Shown in pieces: positions 15,591-21,532 of a DNA stretch of 21,532 nucleotides. Position 1 is the stretch's first letter; each line of letters starts with the position of its first letter. The position numbers and the translations under genes were made by a program. The notes under the pieces are model-generated. The model ran no database searches. It worked only from the letters and a program-made list of their open reading frames with translations, and was not told the origin of the DNA. Where the stretch lies: the NCBI GenBank assembly GCA_022451835.1, contig JAKUNX010000015.1, forward strand, positions 1-21,532, given 5' to 3'. Origin of the DNA: Candidatus Poseidoniaceae archaeon. GTDB lineage: Archaea; Thermoplasmatota; Poseidoniia; Poseidoniales; Poseidoniaceae.

Positions 15591-16773
15591 AAAAATAACT
15601 CGCAACATCTACATCTGCTACATCGTGACCATGTTGTTTGAAACAATCAAGCATCCTTCTACACCCTTCAATCATTTCTTCTTTTGTGGTTTCTCCCATT
15701 GAGCCAACTCTAAACATCTTGCCCTTTAGATGGTCTTGAGCCCCTATTACTTGGGTTTGAAATTTATTTTTCAAATCTGAACGCCAATTATCATCGATTC
15801 CATTAGGATACATAATTGCAGTAACAGTAGCACTTCTTTGAGAAATATCGGCTAATAGTTCAAAGCCAAGGTCAAGAAATAAATTCTGCACACCTGTTGA
15901 CAATTCTTGGCATCTTTGCCAACGATTTTCTAATCCCTCATCTTTCAAAATGTTTAGCGCCTGTGCCCAACCCATAGCTAAATTGATTGCTGGAGTCCAT
16001 GGTGTTTGGTCGTCATCACCTTTTTTGAAAGCCGAAATAAAATCAAGATAAAATAAAGCATTGACATCCTCTTGCTCCTTTATTGCTTTACATCGCTCAT
16101 AAAATCGTGAATTAAATGCAATAGCAGCTATACCAGAAGGGCCTGCTGTACATTTCTGTGCACCCATGGCGGCTGCCTCGACATTCCATTCATCAAGGTC
16201 AACAGGTAAACCACCAATCGAAGTTATGCCATCTAAGATAAATGAAGTTTGATTACGATGGCACATTTCTGCTATTGCAGGTGCATCTTGAGTAATTCCA
16301 GAACTGGTTTCATTGTGACAAATAAGCAGAGCTTCGTAGCATTTTCTTTCTAACTGTTGCTCTAATTCATACAAATCAAATGCTCGTCCCCACTCATATT
16401 TGATGTGTTTAACATTACAAAAACGCTTACACATTTCAGCGACTCTTTCACCAAACTTACCGTTGGTTGGTACAAGAACCAAATCATTAGATCTAAATCG
16501 GTTGGCAATAATCATCTCCATTGCTGCAGTGCCACTGCCAGAAACTGCCATTACCTTGTAATCATCATCTCCTGCCCAGGATTGTGTTTTCTTTTCCGGT
16601 TTAGAAGGGGCTAAATTAAACGCATACCGTAAACCAGAATTTAATTCTGCCATTACATCTCGAAACTCTGGCCCACGAGCAGTAATCACTGGAGTAGCCA
16701 TGGCATCAAGACACTTCTGATTCATTCGAACTGGTCCGGGGACAAGGAAACACTCCTCGGTATGCTCTGCCAT
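15589..16773 (-). CDS. Class V (AGT/SPT-like) PLP-dependent aminotransferase
   Basis: A 394-residue class V aminotransferase of the alanine-glyoxylate/serine-pyruvate type. The N-terminus LVPGPVRMNQKCLDAMATPVITARGPEF is the typical AGT-like opening. SGSGTAAMEM forms the phosphate-binding loop; DGITSIGGLPVDLDEWNV carries the PLP-pyridine aspartate; and Lys207 in GAQKCTAGPSGIA is the Schiff-base lysine. The conserved C-terminal FRVGSMGETT is present. The actual amino donor and acceptor cannot be read; alanine, serine, aspartate or phosphoserine-related use is possible. It is transcribed with nadM and lies divergent to pdxT across 78 bases, which places a PLP enzyme beside a PLP-synthesis gene. 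Confidence 0.88.
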   Translation of the reverse strand: MAEHTEECFLVPGPVRMNQKCLDAMATPVITARGPEFRDVMAELNSGLRYAFNLAPSKPEKKTQSWAGDDDYKVMAVSGSGTAAMEMIIANRFRSNDLVLVPTNGKFGERVAEMCKRFCNVKHIKYEWGRAFDLYELEQQLERKCYEALLICHNETSSGITQDAPAIAEMCHRNQTSFILDGITSIGGLPVDLDEWNVEAAAMGAQKCTAGPSGIAAIAFNSRFYERCKAIKEQEDVNALFYLDFISAFKKGDDDQTPWTPAINLAMGWAQALNILKDEGLENRWQRCQELSTGVQNLFLDLGFELLADISQRSATVTAIMYPNGIDDNWRSDLKNKFQTQVIGAQDHLKGKMFRVGSMGETTKEEMIEGCRRMLDCFKQHGHDVADVDVASYF

Positions 16774-16851
16774 GGTTATTGCTAAGAGTGCGGGTTATTC
16801 AATTCATGTACTGAGCGGCGAACTGATAGAGGACAAGTATCAGCGGTTGAC

Positions 16852-17538
16852 ATGGTCCGGATTGGTGTAGCGATGTTGCAAGGTGCGCGCCATGAGCATT
16901 GTGAAGCGATTCAACATGCAGCCTTAGAAATGAATATTGCCGTTGAAATTGTCGAATTACGTAAGGCATCACAAATTGATTCATCTATTGACGGACTTAT
17001 CTTACCGGGTGGAGAATCTACAACCATGCGTATTGCATCTCAAAGTGAATCATTGCTTGATGAGATTTTCAATTGGTTATCACAGTTCCCAAATAAACCG
17101 GTATTGGGTACTTGTGCAGGGGCAATTTTGCTTGCAACCCCTGGCGAAAACCGAGAACCATTCATCGATGTAGAAGTTTCACGAAATGCATGGGGTAGGC
17201 AACGATTCTCATTTGAAGCCCCTGTTAAAGTATCATTGGAAACTCCAGAAAAATCTCACGAGTCAACTTACGAGGTATCACGAGATAAGTTCAACCACAA
17301 ACCATTACCTATTTACAATCAAGCGCCAATAACGAAAGATGATTTTCCGGGAGTTTTTATTCGAGCTCCGAGGTTTCTTGAGGATTCAATAAAATGTCAA
17401 AAAATTGCTACCTTCAACGAAGAGACTGTCGGTGTATTACAAGGCAACAAATTGGCCTTGAGTTTCCATCCAGAGTTAACAAATGATAGACGGTTCCACA
17501 GATGGCTGATTGATCAAATAATCAACAATTCTTCCTAA
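16852..17538 (+). CDS. pdxT: PdxT, glutaminase subunit of PLP synthase
   Basis: PdxT hydrolyses glutamine and channels ammonia to PdxS, which makes pyridoxal 5'-phosphate. Family marks are all visible: VAMLQGARHEH at the N-terminus, LPGGESTTM, GTCAGA with nucleophile Cys88, NAWGRQRFSFE, FIRAPRF, and SFHPELTND with His206 and Glu208 completing the triad. At 228 residues it is about 30 longer than usual. The extra length falls mainly between the NAWGRQ and FIRAP segments (KSHESTYEVSRDKFNHKPLPIYN). No pdxS is in the window, although the two are often adjacent. No clear SD precedes ATG 16852, which suggests a leaderless or near-leaderless message. Confidence 0.95.
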   Translation: MVRIGVAMLQGARHEHCEAIQHAALEMNIAVEIVELRKASQIDSSIDGLILPGGESTTMRIASQSESLLDEIFNWLSQFPNKPVLGTCAGAILLATPGENREPFIDVEVSRNAWGRQRFSFEAPVKVSLETPEKSHESTYEVSRDKFNHKPLPIYNQAPITKDDFPGVFIRAPRFLEDSIKCQKIATFNEETVGVLQGNKLALSFHPELTNDRRFHRWLIDQIINNSS

Positions 17539-17586
17539 GAACATCCGAGACTTTGAAACGATAAACCCCCACCCCGAGTTGTTAGT

Positions 17587-18672
17587 ATGTTAGGACCTCT
17601 ACCTATGGCGACTGAAATCTCACCTGCTGAAGCAGGAGAGGCTGAAGGTTGTATTCAGTGTCAAAAAGGTAGCAAATTGGTCTTATTTGTAACTGGCAAA
17701 TGTCATTGGGGTTGTGATTATTGTCCACTGTCTGATAATCGTCGTGAATCTCCCGATATGTTTGCTAATGAGAGAAGATGTAGCGATTGGAGTGAAGTCA
17801 TAGAAGAAGCCCAAGCAATGAATGCAACCGGTACTGGAATTACCGGTGGCGATCCGATGCTTGATATGGAAAAATCTCTGGAGGCAATAAAACAGCTAAA
17901 GACAGCATTTGGCAAAGAACATCACATTCACCTTTACACTTCCATACCATTTGACCCAGTAAATAGTTCAAGATTTGCCGAAGCAGGTCTAGATGAGATT
18001 CGATTCCACTTATTGGATGGAAAGCTAGAGAGATACCTACAGGTAATTGATGAATGCAATAGAGTTGGAATTAATGTTGGAATAGAATTGCCTTGTGAAC
18101 CGGATAAAGCTGATTCATTATTCGCCCTTCTAGAAGAAATGGACGGATCTAATGTTCAATTCCTTAATCTAAATGAGTTAGAGATTACCGTTGGTAATCA
18201 GGAAAATATGGATGTCCGTGGTTTCAACCTAAGTGGCTCAATGACTGCTGCTGCTGAAGGCTCACTAGAACTGGCGTTAAACCTAAAACAACACGCAAAA
18301 GATATGAGTTTTCACGTAAAGTTTTGCAGTGCTAATTTCAAAGATGCTGGTCAACTTCGTGCAAGATTTAGACGTCGCGCGGAAGTAACTTTGCGACCGT
18401 ATGAAGTCTTGAGTGATGATGATACAATTCTATTTGGTGCAATTCCTACCGACGAAAGTGATGCTAGAGATGATGTAGAAGAGTTATCACAAGAACTTGA
18501 ATTATCCGATGGATGGATAAGGTATGACTCTACAACTAGAAGAATTGAGTTGCCATTGTCTGCTGCTGAACAAATTGCTGATTTTGTTGATGTCCAAGTC
18601 CAATTAGTTGAGGTGCACCCAACCCATGAACGCTTGGAAGTGTCTGTTGTTAATCTAAACGAAAACAGATAG
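17587..18672 (+). CDS. Radical SAM protein, COG2108/PflA-like
   Basis: A 361-residue radical SAM enzyme with the cluster-binding motif CHWGCDYC (Cys39, Cys43, Cys46) in FVTGKCHWGCDYCPLS and the SAM-binding GITGGDPM segment at about 80-87. An additional CxxC (Cys22, Cys25) sits just before it in GCIQCQKGSKLVLF. This arrangement matches the archaeal COG2108 group described as related to pyruvate formate-lyase activating enzyme; its substrate is unknown. The C-terminal about 100 residues (after RRRAEVTLRPYEVL) are a separate small domain I do not recognise. The start may be ATG 17587 or ATG 17605 (MATEIS). It follows pdxT by 48 bases on the same strand and would depend on Fe-S assembly such as the SUF system encoded nearby. 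Confidence 0.85.
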   Translation: MLGPLPMATEISPAEAGEAEGCIQCQKGSKLVLFVTGKCHWGCDYCPLSDNRRESPDMFANERRCSDWSEVIEEAQAMNATGTGITGGDPMLDMEKSLEAIKQLKTAFGKEHHIHLYTSIPFDPVNSSRFAEAGLDEIRFHLLDGKLERYLQVIDECNRVGINVGIELPCEPDKADSLFALLEEMDGSNVQFLNLNELEITVGNQENMDVRGFNLSGSMTAAAEGSLELALNLKQHAKDMSFHVKFCSANFKDAGQLRARFRRRAEVTLRPYEVLSDDDTILFGAIPTDESDARDDVEELSQELELSDGWIRYDSTTRRIELPLSAAEQIADFVDVQVQLVEVHPTHERLEVSVVNLNENR

Positions 18673-18702
18673 CGGTTGGCAAAATTATCTCTCCAAGTAA
18701 CA

Positions 18703-18709
18703 TTTTTTT
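18703..18709 (+). terminator. T-run, possible archaeal terminator after the radical SAM gene
   Basis: Seven consecutive T residues follow the radical SAM stop codon by about 30 bases and precede the promoter-like region of the next gene. Archaeal RNA polymerase often terminates at such T-tracts without a hairpin. No other run of this length was noticed in an intergenic gap here. Confidence 0.4.
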
Positions 18710-18728
18710 GCTCTTCGTCGACAAGAGA

Positions 18729-18744
18729 ATTAAGTATTGTACTT
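18729..18744 (+). promoter_or_regulatory. Probable core promoter for a leaderless message
   Basis: AATTAAGTAT (18729-18738) is TATA-like and its centre is about 25 bases before the ATG at 18758, the distance expected if transcription starts at or next to the start codon. No SD is present. AAGTA-ttg-TACTT (18732-18744) forms a short inverted repeat over the same bases. Confidence 0.4.
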
Positions 18745-18757
18745 GATTTGACTATTT

Positions 18758-21322
18758 ATGGAAAAGTCCGATTGGTCCATTATTGGCAATCGTAAATTCC
18801 TATTTACAGCCATTTTGATGGTTATAGTTCTGTCCTTGCCATCATTTGTATACACTGGTTCATACATTATTTCTGACGCACCTGCACCCAAAGAAGGCTT
18901 AGAATTACCACCTTCACCAGATGAAACATTGAGTGATGGTCTACTCTTCATAGTACTTGATGGAGGCAGACAATCTCTTATGGATAGTCAAGAATTGATG
19001 CCTAATCTTCACGCTAAAAAACGTAATGGGACCTACATTGATGTTTTGACAAATCCACTAACTATGACCGCCTCATGCGTTAAAGAAATGGCCACTGGAA
19101 TACCTTCAAGGCCGAATGAAGGGCTGAATAATTTCCATCCAGACCATCCAGGTACTGAAGATGGGTGGACTTTAGCCAGCGAACATGATGCAAATCAAGA
19201 CGGCGTTTACGACTATCGAGTCGGTATCGTTGGCGATTATGTATGGGGTGATCTGTATGATGATAATGAAAAAATCAACTTCATGAAACACCGTTACGGG
19301 CATGCTGATTACTACAGGGGTGATGAAGAATCATTTGTTACCTTAAACGCTTGGCTAGACGGTGAAGTGCCAAAAAGTAATACTAGACCTGGAACGACTT
19401 ACGAAGAACCTCCTAACGTAATTATTGCTCACTTATCCGGACTTGATAGTGTCGGTCATAGATATGCCGTTAAAGATTCAGACGAATATCATGACAAATT
19501 GCGCTGGCTTGATGACCATTTTGAGACAATATTTGCGAAGATTCCTGATTCATGGACTGTGGTAGTGACTGCTGACCATGGATTAACAGATAGTGGACAA
19601 CATGGCTCTCCGGATTTAGAAATAAGAGAGGTGGGTGCATGGATTTGGGGACCCAATGTTAAAGAGAATTATTACTATCCTGAACAAATCGACCAGCGAG
19701 ATTTAGCCACCTTGCCTTCGCTATTGTTCTCACTACCTTTTCCTCATGCAGTGCATGGTAAGTTCCCATTAGACGCCTTTGAATTAAGTGACGAGAGATA
19801 CCAAGAATTAGATCAATGGAATTGGAATGCAACAATTTCTAGAAATGAATGGATGGAAGAAAATGGTCACCCATATTTTGAAGATTTATCTCGAGAAAAT
19901 ATTGAGTGGGAAAAAATAACTTATGACGAAATCGGCTTGAGAGGGTTAGATTTAGTAATTTCTGCTCTGGCATTTATCGCGATTAGTATTGGGATATTTA
20001 TGCTGGCAAAACGAGAGAATATGTCTCAATCTAGTGCCATTAAATTAGCCTCAATATTTGGTGGAGGATTTATTTTCTCTGCTTTCGTTTCTTATAATAG
20101 AGATACTTTAGCATTAGTTTACTACGCTGTAGGATATTTATTGCCAATTGCCTTTTTAGCAATTTGTGCATATACCTTAGTTAACAAGAATATTTCAGAT
20201 GAAAGACGTAAGAAGTTAAATTTCGCTTTGATAATTATGTTTGTAACAATAATTATCTTCACAGAGACGAGAATTTCTGCAATGAATATACTGATGTTAG
20301 TAATGTTACTGACGCCAATCTTTAGAAAGGCTGGAAAAGAAACAAAATCTTCTAATTTGATACGTTGGAGTTTTACTTTTATCATCATCCCAATCACCAT
20401 TATAGCTCACTATCGAGCACCTCCTCTATATTGGTCAATGCCTAGAGGAATTATCAATTTGTCAATTCAACAAGATTTCATTCCATGGCTAATGAATACT
20501 GGTTTTATTTTCCTAGGAATCACGTTATACCTATTTAGTTCTAAATCCCTCAACACTCCGCTCAAGAAATATTCTGTTCTTGGTATCTTCACTTCAATAC
20601 CATCATTGATGATTTTAGAAAGTAATCTAATTGATTGGATTTTACTATCATCCATGGTGGCCATTTTGTGTTATGCTTTTTATCAAAAAATTAGTCGTAA
20701 AGAACAAGGAATCGAGTATATCACTTTGGTAGTATTCTGTTGGTTGACTATGAGTTGGGGCGGCTATGTTGGAGCAATCAGTATAGCACTGTATATTTCA
20801 TTCAAGTCGTTCTTTGAAAATGAATTAAAATTCTTATTCACTCAATCACTCGATTTGGAAAAAGAAATTTCAAGATTAATGATTTTGACAATCTTGCCTC
20901 TTGTTGTTTGGTTTACTTGGTGGGCCGCACTTGGTCAGATCAATGGTTTGACTCATCCACGAGATGTTGATCCTGGAAATCTATATCTTAATGGCGGATA
21001 TATTGGTGACAGATTCTCACCAAGTAATGGATGGGTTGGCTTCATGGGTGGTGGACCTGCTGCTGCAATGTCACTACTATGGTTTAGCATGTTTTACAAA
21101 GCTGGATTTAATTTGAAATATGTTGCTTACTTTTTGGCGGCTCGTATCGCGATGTCATCACTACATCTCTCTATATCACCTAACTTACCAAGACTAATAT
21201 TCAAATTGTCTTGGGACATAATCTTCTCGATCGGGTTGCTAGCGTTTATGATTCACATTATCATCCAGCATAAGTTAGAAAACCGGAAACTAAAATCGGT
21301 TGATGCTATTCTGACTCAGTAA
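18758..21322 (+). CDS. Membrane alkaline-phosphatase-superfamily enzyme resembling GPI ethanolamine-phosphate transferase
   Basis: An 854-residue membrane enzyme. TM1 (about 14-38) anchors an external catalytic domain (about 60-370). About 13 hydrophobic segments fill 395-845. Catalytic-domain marks of the alkaline phosphatase superfamily are VLDGGRQ with Asp68, a likely nucleophile Thr102 in NPLTMTASCVKEMATG, GLDSVGHR with Asp230 and His234, and TADHGLTDSGQHG with Asp273, His274 and His282. The order and the pattern around the nucleophile (P-x-T-x-T ... K ... TG) resemble eukaryotic PIG-O/PIG-G/PIG-N, which transfer phosphoethanolamine to GPI mannose. The fusion of this domain to a multi-TM C-terminus is also like theirs. 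An equivalent archaeal substrate, such as a glycolipid or protein-linked glycan, is inferred only. The ATG has a promoter-like TATA 25 bases upstream. Confidence 0.8.
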   Translation: MEKSDWSIIGNRKFLFTAILMVIVLSLPSFVYTGSYIISDAPAPKEGLELPPSPDETLSDGLLFIVLDGGRQSLMDSQELMPNLHAKKRNGTYIDVLTNPLTMTASCVKEMATGIPSRPNEGLNNFHPDHPGTEDGWTLASEHDANQDGVYDYRVGIVGDYVWGDLYDDNEKINFMKHRYGHADYYRGDEESFVTLNAWLDGEVPKSNTRPGTTYEEPPNVIIAHLSGLDSVGHRYAVKDSDEYHDKLRWLDDHFETIFAKIPDSWTVVVTADHGLTDSGQHGSPDLEIREVGAWIWGPNVKENYYYPEQIDQRDLATLPSLLFSLPFPHAVHGKFPLDAFELSDERYQELDQWNWNATISRNEWMEENGHPYFEDLSRENIEWEKITYDEIGLRGLDLVISALAFIAISIGIFMLAKRENMSQSSAIKLASIFGGGFIFSAFVSYNRDTLALVYYAVGYLLPIAFLAICAYTLVNKNISDERRKKLNFALIIMFVTIIIFTETRISAMNILMLVMLLTPIFRKAGKETKSSNLIRWSFTFIIIPITIIAHYRAPPLYWSMPRGIINLSIQQDFIPWLMNTGFIFLGITLYLFSSKSLNTPLKKYSVLGIFTSIPSLMILESNLIDWILLSSMVAILCYAFYQKISRKEQGIEYITLVVFCWLTMSWGGYVGAISIALYISFKSFFENELKFLFTQSLDLEKEISRLMILTILPLVVWFTWWAALGQINGLTHPRDVDPGNLYLNGGYIGDRFSPSNGWVGFMGGGPAAAMSLLWFSMFYKAGFNLKYVAYFLAARIAMSSLHLSISPNLPRLIFKLSWDIIFSIGLLAFMIHIIIQHKLENRKLKSVDAILTQ

Positions 21323-21512
21323 GTTGTTGTTCTTGAAGTACAGATTGTTTAGGGCCTGTTACCACATAATATGTCAGTAATATTGCTGAAATACTGTATA
21401 ACAAAAATTGTGGCTTAGTATTTCCTAAGTCAATACCATACTCAGTCGCATGAATCCAAGATAATACGGTGGCAGAAAAAATAGAAAACATCTGAATTCC
21501 TGAAACCTTCAT
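21306..21512 (-). CDS. Small or 5'-truncated membrane protein
   Basis: A 68-residue reading frame from ATG 21512 with two hydrophobic stretches (MFSIFSATVLSWIHA and FLLYSISAILLTYYVV) and a polar C-terminal tail (GPKQSVLQEQQLTESE). No family is recognised. The frame stays open to the right edge of the window without a stop, so this may be the C-terminal part of a longer membrane protein. It overlaps the end of the opposing phosphatase-superfamily gene by 17 bases. Confidence 0.5.
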   Translation of the reverse strand: MKVSGIQMFSIFSATVLSWIHATEYGIDLGNTKPQFLLYSISAILLTYYVVTGPKQSVLQEQQLTESE

Positions 21513-21532
21513 AGGTAACCCTGTCTTATTTT

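Noticed and set aside
20122..20400. Minus-strand 92-residue hydrophobic open frame
   Set aside because: Antisense to membrane segments of the phosphatase-superfamily gene; hydrophobicity mirrors the real gene's codons.
1..21532. tRNA, rRNA, CRISPR arrays, insertion sequences, integrases or attachment sites
   Set aside because: Intergenic gaps are all under about 100 bases; I saw no repeat-spacer pattern, transposase motif or tRNA-like T-loop (GGTTCRA) in a suitable place.

Overview
This AT-rich window carries 20 protein genes and reads as a chromosomal segment of an archaeon. The archaeal markers are an archaeosine-type tRNA-guanine transglycosylase with a PUA domain, a DRG/Rbg-type GTPase with a TGS domain, an archaeal-type NMN adenylyltransferase (NadM) and a COG2108-like radical SAM protein. 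Bacterial-looking parts (GrpE, a SUF operon with SufS and SufE), an aspartate-rich calcium-binding-like insert in a membrane protein, and very tight packing suggest a marine Thermoplasmatota lineage (Marine Group II/III, Ca. Poseidoniales-like). That placement is inference from gene content; no rRNA or tRNA gene was seen to confirm it.

Layout. 45-4412 (minus strand): a translationally coupled four-gene ABC exporter set, transcribed ATPase, permease, ATPase, permease. Three of the four genes start on or overlap the stop of the gene before, with Shine-Dalgarno (SD) sequences inside the preceding gene. 4472-6742 (minus): an archaeosine tRNA-guanine transglycosylase with an extra ArcS-like domain. 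6802-7302 (minus): a NifU C-terminal-domain Fe-S scaffold. From 7371 (plus): sufC-sufB-sufD-sufS-sufE-sufT, a complete Fe-S assembly operon facing away from the NifU-like gene across a short divergent promoter that contains a perfect 8-bp inverted repeat. 12491-13606 (minus): DRG GTPase, overlapping the end of sufT. 13706-15034 (plus): an unrecognised Trp-rich acidic protein, then GrpE. 15031-16773 (minus): NadM and a class V aminotransferase. 16852-21322 (plus): PdxT, a radical SAM protein and a large membrane alkaline-phosphatase-superfamily enzyme resembling eukaryotic GPI ethanolamine-phosphate transferases. 21306-21512 (minus): a small or truncated membrane protein at the window edge.

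How the genes fit together. SufS (PLP-dependent) and SufE mobilise sulfur from cysteine, SufBCD assembles the cluster, and SufT and the NifU-like protein probably help carry or deliver it. The radical SAM enzyme is a potential client. PdxT supplies ammonia for PLP synthesis, and PLP is the cofactor of SufS and of the aminotransferase encoded opposite PdxT. No stretch over 300 bases lacks a gene; the longest gap is about 98 bp (13607-13705).

Most worth a second look: the transglycosylase whose zinc site and ArcS-type motif are both degenerate; the GPI-transferase-like membrane enzyme; the symmetric inverted repeat in the SUF/NifU divergent promoter; the calcium-binding-like extracellular insert in one ABC permease; and the unknown protein upstream of grpE.
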